Assembly (NCBI GenBank): GCA_025093555.1
Contig: JAIWNF010000028.1
Location: 612,406-676,405, forward strand
Length of the DNA: 64,000 bases
Origin: Circinella umbellata
Lineage: Eukaryota > Mucoromycota > Mucoromycetes > Mucorales > Lichtheimiaceae
Direction of reading: 5' to 3'
Part shown: piece after piece, positions 24,090 to 34,466 of the stretch
Layout: every line of letters starts with the position of its first letter
Numbering within the stretch: position 1 is the first letter of the stretch
The notes under the pieces: generated by a model
Databases searched by the model: none
Told to the model about the DNA's origin: nothing
The model's input: only the letters and a program-made list of their open reading frames with translations
Made by a program: the position numbers and the translations under genes

Positions 24090-24490
24090 GGTTTTTTTTA
24101 TTGCATAAATATAATAGGAAAAAAAAACAGTTGAGTGTGCGCACACACACTCTATTACAACAAAGGGGGACCACAATAAAAATATTAGACTCAGACACAT
24201 TTAGACTAACTTGAAGAGTTATGTATGTGTATGTGTGACGCGTATATAATTTAATGGATAATTGATGTGATTGTATATATAAATAAGTGAAATGATAATC
24301 ATCAATTAATGATAGTGATGAATAACCCTTTTTATATTCCATTTATTGATGATGAAGAAGAAGATGATGATGCTGTTGTTGCTATCAAATAAAATATATA
24401 AATAATACTTTATTAAACTGTTTTAATTTCTTTAATTTTATTTTTCCGCCTAAACACTTATCATTACACAAAAAAATCGGAAACGAAAAA
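24090..24490. promoter_or_regulatory. Divergent intergenic region between the coiled-coil gene and the small secreted protein gene
   Basis: 401 bp between two start codons on opposite strands. It contains a (GATGAAGAA)-like imperfect run near 24350-24372 and A/T tracts. No specific binding site recognised. Confidence 0.4.
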
Positions 24491-24790
24491 ATGGATATTG
24501 TGTTGATCAAGATCGCATGGTTGTTTGTGCTGTTATTGGTAATTGCCACGTTTGCTCAACAAGAACAACAGCAACAACAACAGGAAAATGGATTATTATC
24601 AAAAGAAACTTCTTCAACTTCTTCTTCTCCATTTAGTGAGCCACTTTCAAATGTTCCAGATCCAACATCATCTAAATCAGGATTACAAGGTGAATTTCAA
24701 AAAGCAAAACTTGGCTTAGATGCTTTTCAAGTTGGAAAACAACAAGCGGATCATATTAAGGATAAGATACCAAAAGTGGGTTATTCTTGA
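24491..24790 (+). CDS. Small secreted protein with a poly-Q tract
   Basis: Single-exon frame of 99 residues. The N-terminus is a good signal peptide (MDIVLIKIAWLFVLLLVIATFA) followed directly by QQEQQQQQQ. The remainder is S/T/P-rich, with a short amphipathic C-terminus (FQKAKLGLDAFQVGKQQADH). No cysteines, so not a typical cysteine-rich effector. It is upstream of (AAT)n repeats that probably fall in its 3' UTR. The family is not recognised. The signal peptide and the clean start (AAAAATGG) are the main support; this could still be a chance frame. Confidence 0.55.
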   Translation: MDIVLIKIAWLFVLLLVIATFAQQEQQQQQQENGLLSKETSSTSSSPFSEPLSNVPDPTSSKSGLQGEFQKAKLGLDAFQVGKQQADHIKDKIPKVGYS

Positions 24791-24793
24791 AGA

Positions 24794-24827
<34 letters not shown>

Positions 24828-25570
24828 TTTATAAACAAATATTTACATATTACAAAATATATGCTCTCAAGTAGTAAATAATAGTTACTCACAACCCTTT
24901 TTTTTATTATCCTCACGTCATGTTTTTTTTATAAAAATAAATTGTTGCTATCCACTAAATAATATCTCTTTTTTTTTGTTGCCAAGTAAAAAAAAAGTGG
25001 ACTGGGGGCCTGGATCCATTCTACTTATTATATGTTATTAGTACCATTATATTATTACTTATCATCAATCCATCATCATCAGCCCCTTTATATAAATCCA
25101 TTCTTCTCCGATCTCCGCGAACCGATATTATATACAAAAGAAAAAGTAGATTTGGATAACAAAGTTTCCATTTTTTTTTTATTAGTATATGGTAAGTTTG
25201 AAATGTATAAAGATGAAATGTTATATGTATATAATATATAAAAAAGTGCATTGGTGGGGTTTGTATATATGTGTAAAGGGAAAGAGGAAGTGGAGGAAGC
25301 TTTTTTTTTTTTTTCTAGAAAAAAAAACTACTATAGCAATACAAATTGGAAGAAAGAAAAATGTTGTTAAAAAAAAGAATTACAACAAGAATATAATTAT
25401 ATTTTATATGGTTGAAAAAGGGTGGGGGTTAGGGAAAGGATGGAACCTTTTTTTTTATATTTTTATTTGTTACTCTAATAATAATAATAATAATAAAATA
25501 TTTCAAGTAGATGTTATGAATAGATCATATTCATTACTATAATCTATTATGTATTATGTATTATTATTAT
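24791..25570. other. Intergenic between small secreted protein and expansin-like gene 3' ends
   Basis: Starts with (AAT)n at 24794-24827. The rest is AT-rich with several homopolymer runs (A/T of 8-15). The open frames at 25021-25542 are low-complexity and show no domain. No gene supported. Confidence 0.5.
24794..24827. repeat. (AAT)n microsatellite
   Basis: About eleven AAT units immediately downstream of the stop codon of the small secreted protein. Confidence 0.9.
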
Positions 25571-26074
25571 CTAAGCCCAAGACCATTGGATATTAACACG
25601 ACCATCATTGAAATCGGCGATTTTACCAAAAGCTGCTGGACTAAGATCAAGGTCACCCTTTTGACATGGTGGGCAAGTACTATCATTATTATTATTATTT
25701 AATTAGTTATTTGAATTACTTTTTCGATATTGAACGAAATATAAATGTGAGATATTTGAGACACACACACACACACACAACACTTACTCAACAATTTTTA
25801 CAGTAACAGTGCCTTTGGGTCCCTTTACCCGGGCCTTTCTACCACAATTCTTGTTGCTATTTGGGTTTGCACTATTACCCATTTGAGGAGCATTTAAAGC
25901 AGCTACTAAATCACTATCAGTATCATCCGTACCGCACGATCCAAGACCAACGGTATAAAAGGTGCCATCACCCTTGAATTTTTCGGCACGTTTATCAATA
26001 GGTGCGGCCAGCGCATGAAGGAAGAAAAATGTAAAGATCAAAGTGATACAGAAAAACTTGTGATAGGCTGTCAT
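25571..26074 (-). CDS. Small secreted expansin-like / RlpA-like double-psi beta-barrel protein
   Basis: Exons 26074-25788 and 25679-25571; 131 residues. Signal peptide MTAYHKFFCITLIFTFFFLHALA, then the KR site APIDKRAEKF, which suggests Kex2-type processing. The barrel domain follows: GDGTFYTVGLGSCGTDDTDS, NCGRKARVKGPKGTVTVKIVD, TCPPCQKGDLDLSPAAFGKI and NIQWSW. These match the DPBB fold of fungal expansin-like/cerato-platanin-adjacent proteins, with Asp of VD and DLSPAAF at the usual positions. There is no cellulose-binding second domain, as is common in short fungal members. They act on or bind the cell wall; no enzymatic activity is proven for this class. A (CA)n run (25763-25779) lies in the intron. 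Confidence 0.88.
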
Positions 26075-26973
26075 TGTTTGTTTCTTTTTATAAAAAAATG
26101 AATATGTGAAGGGTTTTTTTTTAATGTTTATAAATTACGACCGGCGTTATTAAGTGAAAGGAAAGAGCTTTTTTTGGATAAAGAAAGGAAGGGGGGGGGA
26201 AGTAAGCAAAAAAGAAGCTTTACAAAAGAGGGAGTAAAAAAAAAATACAACAAAGAAGTTGAGTGGAAAAAAGAGTGGCAAGTCGAAAAAAATAAATAAA
26301 GAAGACCTTTTTATATAAAATTTTTCTTTTTTTTTTTTTGGGGGGAGGGACAGGATAGGGGTTACCTTTTTTTTTTTTGTAGGTTACCGGTTCATCCTCG
26401 TTTTTTTTATTCTTTAATAAAAGAAGCTCGGGTATCTCTCTCCTTTGTTATTATTTTATTTATGAACAATAATTGCGTTGCCAAAAATGAGCTAGTGTGA
26501 AAAGTGGCGCATGTCATATTAATAAACTATTAGCAGTAATAGGAGTAAGAATTTTTTTAGCTTAGGCCCTGATCAAAAAAGCAACGTGCTTTCCTTTGAA
26601 ACTCAATATCATTTGGTATCATCCAATCTCTTTTCCCTTTTTCATTGTATTTTTTATGTATGTAATTATTCATTGTTTATATCCTCCCTTCTTCCCTCCC
26701 TTTTTCTTCTAGAAAGTTTTTTTTTTGCATGATTTAAAAACATTCCCTTTGTTTTCTTTTTTAAACAATCATGTTTGAATTGGGATGAAACATCATATAT
26801 ATATATATTATATAATGGATATATTTAATCTAATAGAAAGAGAAAGAAATTTAATGTTAATGTTATATGAAAGGGTGGGGTGGGTGTGAATAATACATGA
26901 TGTCTGTTTGTTAAAAAATATGTTATACGTATTATAATATATATTTATAATTATTTTATACTTCAAAAAGTAG

Positions 26974-27010
<37 letters not shown>

Positions 27011-27214
27011 AAAGAGAAAACTAAGTACTATGAGAAAAACAAAGAGATGGGATGGAGGTGGGATGGCTGAAAAAAAAAACTAGTAAATTGAAATTATCGT
27101 GTGAGATAATATAATGAAAGAACAATTGAAATAAATTAACATTATGCAGAAAGAAGAAAAAAACACGTACATACACACAGCATTCTAATAACAATTAAAG
27201 TGTTTTTTCTTTTT
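26075..27214. other. Intergenic, expansin-like promoter and SH3-gene 3' flank
   Basis: Contains many T/A/G homopolymers (for example a G-run near 26190 and a T-run near 26327), a pyrimidine-rich tract around 26680-26720 and a (GA)n microsatellite at 26978-27008. No gene supported. Confidence 0.5.
26978..27008. repeat. (GA)n microsatellite
   Basis: About fifteen GA units in the 3' flank of the membrane SH3 gene. Confidence 0.9.
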
Positions 27215-27760
27215 TTACAATGGTGGATTGCTGTACAAAGAGCTGACTCGCTTGCCCTGATTTTTTAAATCTGTTATAGAAAGCTGATTACCAGCAGCTG
27301 GTTGGACAGGTTGTTGTTGTTCTTGTTGAGGCTGTTGTTGTTGTGTAAGTGGATCAATCGTTGTTGATGTCGGACCAGTAGTACCAGCAGGATTAGGTGG
27401 AGAAATACAGTGCTTAGGGAATACACCACGTTGTTGACCTGTTGTTATGTTAGAACCTAAACACCATCCATCATCATATTCTACAAGTACTTGAACTTGA
27501 TCACCCGGTCGCACTTGAATTTCATCACTCAATGCAGGCACATAACCTGCTACCACAGTAAATGTACCAATAGGTTGATAATCCGGTGTTCCATTTCCAG
27601 TTGTTTGTGGTTGTTGAGCTTGTTGTGGTTGGACAACAGGTTGCTGTGGTTGTGGTTGGGCAGCTACTGCTGCTGTTGTACCAACTGCTGCACCAGCAGC
27701 AAGAACAGAGGCTGCTATATTAGATTCTTGCATTTGAGGAGTAGCAGCAACAACGGGAGG

Positions 27761-27792
<32 letters not shown>

Positions 27793-28839
27793 CCATAGGT
27801 GCTGGTTGTGGTGACATCATTTGTTGTTGTGGTTGATTTTGAGGAGGAGGACTATTATAATAATCCATTCCAGGTTGTTGCTGTTGTTGTTGCTGTTGTT
27901 GTGGATACTGTTGTGGATACTGTTGTGGATATTGTTGAGGGTTATTATAATAATCCGTTCCAACAGGTGCCGTATTATTGTAATCCATAGGTTGATTATA
28001 AGGAGTAGCAGCATTATTATAACCCATAGGAGGTGATGCATTTGCATTATAAGCCATTGCACCCCCAACAGCAGCACCACCACCTACTGCAGCAGCAGTA
28101 GCAGCATTGTAAGAAGCAAATGGATCAGAATAATTCGTATTTGTTGTTGTGGATGGCGTATTTGACATGGCTGTACTATATCCATACGATGGATTATTAT
28201 TATTATTATCTCCAGTTGTAGCATTATAAGTAGGACCCATTGAGAATCGAGTCAATCGATTATTCATACCAGCCTTTTTCTTTTGACGTTTTTTAACCAA
28301 GAAAAAGGCAATGACACCTAATATAATAATACATACAATGGCTACAATGGCACCAATGGCACTTGTTGATAATGTTTCAGAATTACTATTTTTTGACGCG
28401 TCAACGGATGCTGTGGGCATGGCGGATGTATGTGTTGCTGTTGAATGTCCAGGATGAGAAAGGGTTGGGATGGAGTGAGGTTTTTTTTCTTCAGAACTAC
28501 TCGTAGGTTTAGATGATGATTCTACTTTAGAAGTAGTTGGTTTCGGTTCGTCTGAACTCGTTGGTTTTGGTTTTGGTTCAGCTGAACTGGATTGTTGAGG
28601 GAATCCAAAAGTTTGTGATGCTCCATTGGCGAATGGAGGTTCTGAAGCTGCTGCATCCGATTTTTCGGCCTCTAATAAAGAAATAAACAACAACAAAAAA
28701 ATGTTTATTATTTGATTTCCTCGACTTTTTCTTTAAAAAGAATAAAATTAATATATATATATATATATATTATCTTACTAGTATCCCCTCCAACGGATTG
28801 TCCAGGAGCATTGTCAAATAATTGTCGTTTATATTTCAT
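27215..28839 (-). CDS. Single-pass membrane protein with S/T-rich ectodomain and C-terminal SH3 domain
   Basis: Exons 28839-28779 and 28671-27215; 505 residues. Residues 20-115 are S/T/P/K-rich, resembling an O-glycosylated ectodomain (SSAEPKPKPTSSDEPKPTTS). A transmembrane helix follows (STSAIGAIVAIVCIIILGVIAFFLV), then the basic stop-transfer KKRQKKKAG. The cytoplasmic part is an N/Q/P/Y-rich low-complexity linker with QQYPQQYPQQYP repeats. An SH3 domain lies near residues 410-460: PALSDEIQVRPGDQVQVLVE, then DDGWCLGSN and GVFPKHCI. No classical signal peptide is visible, so the helix may act as a reverse signal-anchor, or a 5' exon is missing. The architecture resembles fungal Fus1/Sho1-like surface sensors. 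That comparison is architectural only. Confidence 0.85.
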
Positions 28840-29869
28840 TATAGCAAAAGACTTATCCTCTGTTTATTTTGATTATTATTTAATAGCGGAAATGATTAAT
28901 AAAAATAATAATAAAGGGCCTTCAGTTTTTTTTAATCCAATTCTCTCTATCGAGAAAACTAAATAAAACTAAATAAAAAGGAAAGGAAAGGGAAGGGGGG
29001 TTGTAAAGAAGGAGAAAAAAAATAAAATAAAAAAATGAGTGGGGTGTAAAGAAAAAGAGAAAAATAAAAATAATATAAAAAATTGTTGATTAATAAAAAT
29101 TGAAAGGATTTTTGTGTTACATTTTATTTGTAACCCAATTTTATCAGACTTGGTTTATACACATATCATATCAAAGTTTATTCGAACGATACGGGCACAC
29201 TGCTTATTATTGTTAGTTACCAAAGCTATAAAGTTCTGTTTCTATACTATTGATTAGTTACTATAATACATAGTACGATCATGATAATAGTTTAAAACAC
29301 TTTTATGTTGATCTACATTCAAAATAAAAAATAAATATAAGATTTTTATTATCCACGAGATCATTAACCTACTATATAATTCTTTTATTTCACTTTACAA
29401 ACTCCCTCTCATCTCCTACAATTATTCTTTCTCCCTCTTCCTTACTTTTTTTTTTTTCGATTATATATCGGTATATCTATATATCTAATATAAAAACAAA
29501 GAGTTTTATTCTATTTCAAAAGAATATTCTGTTTTTATATCTATATACTTTGGGCGATTATATATAATGTGTCATAAAAAAAGGGTCTAGAAACCTTAAT
29601 TGAGGATTCTTTACCCGAAATGTCGGTTTTTTTTATTTTATTACCAAACTAAAAAGGTTTGATCCAGAACCTCTATTTTTCATATTATTTGTTAATAATT
29701 TGTTTTTTTTTATTTGTTTGTTTTCTTCCCGACTTCAAAAAAATGGGGATCCCATCGAGTGTAATTTAAAAAGAGTGAAATGAATATAACAACCCTGATT
29801 TTTATATGTCTAAAACTCTCCATCAACCAACACATGTCTTTATCCATAACTCTTTCTATGATTTATTAA
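28840..29869. other. Intergenic between SH3 gene start and EI24-like gene 3' end
   Basis: AT-rich, no open frame worth calling. Purine-rich runs at 28981-29090 and several A/T tracts. Should include the promoter of the SH3 gene. Confidence 0.5.
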
Positions 29870-31163
29870 TTATACAACTTTTCCTAACTGATCTTTTTTT
29901 TCAGACATTACTACTAAGATATTAGGTACGCCTAATTTTTTTAATAGTAAAGCAACAAAATACGTTGCTTTGGCAACAGGCCAAAAAAATGGTATTCGAT
30001 CCGGTAATCGCCATTCATTAAGAATCTTTAAATTGGTTACTATAGATACATTCATTGGTTTTAAAGCTGTCATTGTAGCTAATATAATATACTATAATAT
30101 AATTATTTCTTCAAATGAGTATATATGACGAGAGTTGTATTATCACTTTTTTCTTATCTTTTTTTTTTTTTTACCAATGGATAAATTAATGCAAAAACAC
30201 CACCAGCATGAAGTGTAGATAAGAAAAAGGTTAATAATGCAGCAGGTAATCCTAAAATTAAAATTAAATAAATAAATCATTCGTTAGTTTTTATTTCAAA
30301 GGAGGGGAAGGGAATATCTTTACCAAATCCTAAGAAAAATGACCAGTTTTGTTCAACATGTCTTAATCGTTGTTCTAAAGACCATCCTAAATGAACCCAT
30401 TTATACCTTTAAAAATAATGGTAATAATTAGTCCTTCTTCTTAATAATATAGACTAAGAATAATGATAATTAAACATACTCAAAACTATAATATGCCATA
30501 AATAAACAAGTAGTAAAAAATGAAAGTAAAGATCCAATGAATGGTATAAAATACAATAATCTTGCGAGTATAGCACAGTTCATATAAAAGAGTGCATTAC
30601 TAATAGTAGATGCTATGGATACAGATGTATTCGGTCGTTGATATTCATTAGAATGAATTTGGAAAGCTTCTAATGCGATTTGAGAGAATAAATTTGAATT
30701 CACCAAAAGACATATCAAATACATTGGATAACCTGTTAAATGCTATATATAAAGTTTTTTTTAGAAAGTAGAAAGGGGGTTGGAAAGGAGGGGTGTGTGT
30801 GGAGAATTAAAAAAATCATGCGCGCGCCTTTATTTGAAAACTTACGGTATAAGAATAACCAAAAATTCTATGATCTGTATAAAGAGTATCTATAATCAAT
30901 AAGGTACCTAAATAAATAATTCCATTAAGACAAATAGTTTTAACTATTGCTTTTTGAATAATAGGAGAACTATATATATATTTCCAAAAAAAAAAAAAAA
31001 AGTTAGATTTTTCACTCCATTTAAAAAATAAACTGAATTAAAAAAAGTAATATTTCTTTTTTAACAGTACTTGCGAGTATATAAGATAAATCACTTTAAT
31101 CCATTGAAAAGCTTGTTGTAATCCACTAAAGAAATAAAGTCCATGTTGACTAATGGTCCCCAT
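29870..31163 (-). CDS. EI24-domain multi-pass membrane protein
   Basis: Six exons: 31163-31075, 30969-30846, 30742-30480, 30406-30324, 30251-30175 and 30091-29870; 285 residues. Five or six hydrophobic segments are visible (CLNGIIYLGTLLIID, GYPMYLICLLVNSNLFSQI, LFYMNCAILARLLYFIPFIG, LSFFTTCLFMAYYSFEY, LTFFLSTLHAGGVFALIYPL). The blocks YKWVHLGWSLEQRLRHVEQN and FFLGFGLPAALLTFF are typical of the EI24 (etoposide-induced 2.4) family. In animals EI24 is an ER protein needed for autophagy and p53-induced responses; fungal roles are little studied. The first intron joins in frame only with a GC donor (TC|GCAAGT), since the nearby GT gives a stop. Otherwise canonical splice sites. Confidence 0.88.
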
Positions 31164-31366
31164 TTTTCTGTTGTAAAAAAAAACGCGATAATAAAAGAGT
31201 GTGTGTTTCTGTTTTTTTTAAATTCCGTTAAAAAGGGAGGGACGACGAACTTTTTTTTTTTTTTTTAGCTGTTTTCTCTTTTTTTCTTTCACAGCAAAAA
31301 AAACTTCTTTTTTTTCTGTATAGCTTTTTTTTTTTTTTAACTTACTCCTTTTAGTTTCTTTTCATC
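31164..31366. promoter_or_regulatory. Divergent promoter between EI24-like gene and U2AF large subunit
   Basis: 203 bp between start codons. T-runs at 31251-31266, 31310-31316 and 31327-31338 and little else; poly(dT) of this kind is common in nucleosome-depleted fungal promoters. Confidence 0.45.
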
Positions 31367-34051
31367 ATGTCGTGGAATGCTGGTGATAATGGAAACCCTA
31401 ATGGTGTGTTGAATGGTTTTTTTTATCTTTTATTATATATATAAATTTTAATGTTATTATTTAAATGGAATGAATTAAATAATTAATTAAAAAAAAGATC
31501 TTTTTTTTTTATTTCAATACTCACTCAATCAAATAATGTTTCTTTTTTTCTTTTTTTTTTCTTTATACTTTTGACAGGTATGCAAAGTGCAGCTGATCTT
31601 GCTAGTAATTTCTTAAATTCAGTGGGTCAAGAACTTCAAGGTTCTTCAGAAACTCAATCTTATGGTTTAGATGCTCCAGGTAAACTTTTTATTTTTTTTT
31701 ATAGAAATCGCGTCCGATCATTATTTTATTATTATTATTATCATATAGAATAGAAAAATTCTATTTCAGGACAAAAACTCTTCTCTCCCTTTATCAATTA
31801 GCATTCAATGATAATAATAATAATAATATATAGATATGCATGATGGTAATGGAAATTATCACAGAGACGACAGATATCAAAACAGTAGCAGCAGAGCAGG
31901 AGGAAGTGGGACAGGTGAAGAACCAAGTGGTTATTACAAGGAAGAAGGTTTTTCTTTTAGAGATGAAGCCGATTATCAAAGAAATAATGATAGTTATCAT
32001 CGTAGTGATAGTCGAAGAAGACATGGTAGTAGAGATCGATTCAGAGAAAGATCTCGTGAAAGAGATAATAGACGTAGACGTGATAGATCTAGAGAACGTC
32101 GAGATCGTTCACGTGAACGTCATCACAGAAGTAGAGGAAGAGAGGATAGGGATTATCGTCGAGCACGTAATTTTAGTCCACCACGACGTTCTAGAAGAAG
32201 TAGAAGTTCTTCTACACGTCGTCGTGATGAAGTAGTAGTTCCAATTCACAAGAGAGAAAGAAAATTGAATAATTGGGATATGGCTCCGCCAGGCATGGAA
32301 GGCATGTCGGCAGAGCAAGTAAAACAAACAGGTAAACCACCCTCCACCCCCTCAAAAATAAATGGAACGCGTCTTTTTTTTTTTTAGCTTCAACTACTTA
32401 CATGAATAATTTTATTATCATAAAAATGTTAAAATAGGTTTATTTCCACTTCCTGGACAGGTTGTTGGTACACGTACACCTCAATCGTTTGCTCCTCCTA
32501 GTGAACATGCCATGATGTCTGATGGTTCTCGTGTGAGAGTAACTCAGGGTGCAGCGGGTCCTGTTGCATTGAATGCAACATTAGCAAGACAAGCACGTCG
32601 TTTATATGTGGGTCAAATACCATTTGAAATTGATGAACAGGGAATGGCAGACTTTTTTAATAGTACAATGCAAAACTTAGCAACAGAAGAAGGCGATCCA
32701 GTAGTTTCTGTTCAAATTAATCACGATAAAAATTATGCTTTTGTTGAGGTAAAGAAAAAAAAAAGAGATCTTATTTCGCTTTTCCCCCCTCCTCCGTTTC
32801 TATCTAGTTCATCAAAAATAATTAATTAATAATAATGATTTGAAATCAAATCGTTATTCTCTTTATATAGTTTCAAACACCAGAACAAGCTACAGCAGCA
32901 ATGGGTTATGATGGTATTACATTCCAAACTCAAACTTTAAAGATTCGTCGACCTAAAGATTATCATCCACCAGGTGGTCCAGATTATAATAATAATGCTC
33001 AACCTCAACCTCATCATCACCACCATCATCACAATGCCGATTCATGTATGTATTCAAGTCTTTTTTTTTTAATAAAATCGACTGACTAACAAATATTTAT
33101 ATATAGCAATGGGACAAACAACAGCAGTTCCTGATACTCCTAATAAAATCTTTATTGGAGGTTTACCAGTATATCTTAATGAAGAACAAGTGGTTGAATT
33201 ACTTAAATCATTTGGTGAATTACGTGCATTTAATCTTGTCAAGGATCCAACTACAAATCAATCCAAGGTAAACTATATAATTATAGAAAAAAAGATGAAA
33301 TTGGGGAGGATTTTTTTTTATTAACTCTTATATGATTAGGGTTTTGCTTTTTGTGAATATGCTGATCCAAACGTAACCGATTTAGCATGTCAAGGTTTAA
33401 ATAATATGGAATTAGGCGAGAAAAGATTAGTTGTACAGCGTGCAAGTGTTGGAGCAAAACAAGGTGATATGCATACAAGTGGTGGTAATAATAATAATAA
33501 TACTGGAGGAGCAAGTGGAAATATGTCATTACCTTTTGTACCATCAACAGTGACAGATGAAGAAGCAACTCGCGTTTTACAATTAATGAATATGGTAACA
33601 CCTGATGAATTAGAAGATGATGAAGAATATCAAGGTAAAATAATATTAGGATTATATATCAATTGGAGAAGAGAGGGAGAGGAAGATATAATTGTTTATT
33701 AAATAACTAAATGGTTCGAATTTTAGATATTTGGGAAGATATTGCAGAAGAATGTTCAAAGTTTGGTAAAATGTTGGATATGAAGATTCCTCGACCACAA
33801 AATGGACAAAATGTACCAGGTTTAGGAAAGGTTAGTTTGGGCGTGTAAACTAAAAGCATCGTGTGAGAGAAAGAAAAGAGGGGAAAAAAACTAAATATTA
33901 TTTATGCATATACATATAGATTTTTGTTCGATATGAAACAAAAGAAGAAGCACTAGTTGGTTTAAGAGCTCTTGCAGGTCGTAAATTTGCTGATCGAACT
34001 GTAGTAACGTCATTTGTGGATGAGGATGATTATTTGAATGATGCTTTCTAA
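31367..34051 (+). CDS. U2AF2: U2 snRNP auxiliary factor large subunit (U2AF65)
   Basis: Nine exons: 31367-31403, 31578-31679, 31834-32331, 32438-32748, 32871-33045, 33107-33267, 33340-33634, 33727-33830 and 33920-34051; 604 residues. An N-terminal RS region (RSRERDNRRRRDRSRERRDR) is followed by NWDMAPPGMEGM, the SF1/U2AF35-side linker. RRM1 starts with ARRLYVGQIPF and has YAFVE as RNP1. RRM2 starts with NKIFIGGLPVYL and has GFAFCEY. The C-terminal UHM (LQLMNMVTPDELEDDEEY, then KIFVRYETKEEALVGLRAL and GRKFADRTVVTSF) binds SF1/SF3b. The protein recognises the polypyrimidine tract during 3' splice-site choice, which suits the T-rich acceptors in this window. The first exon is only 37 nt. Confidence 0.96.
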
Positions 34052-34466
34052 GAACTTTGGTTTTCAAAAAAAAAGAATAAAATCAATTAAAAAAAAGCCA
34101 ACCATGATATCAGAATTATAACCTTTTTTTTTTCTTTCTTTTACTTTCACTTGCAGGATCTTTTAGATTGTTTTACTCTCATTATCTTTCAACAACCCAT
34201 ACAACTCCTACTTTTTCTCTCTCTCCAAAAACAACAACAACAACAACATATATATTTGTGATATTTTCTTTTTTAAAAAAAAAATATTAATTTGCTTTGT
34301 TTATATAAAAAAAATGAATGAGATAGTAAAAAAAAGAATTATATATATAATAACAATAATTAAATGAAAAAATGATGTGTTTTTGCGTGTATATGTGAGA
34401 GAGAGGGTTTTTTTTATATCAAAAAGAAATTATGGGATGCCGAATTAATATTATATATTTTGTTGT
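34052..34466. other. Convergent intergenic region, U2AF and BOP1 3' ends
   Basis: 415 bp with A/T homopolymers, a (CAA)n run at 34228-34248 and AT dinucleotide tracts; should contain both polyadenylation regions. No gene. Confidence 0.55.
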
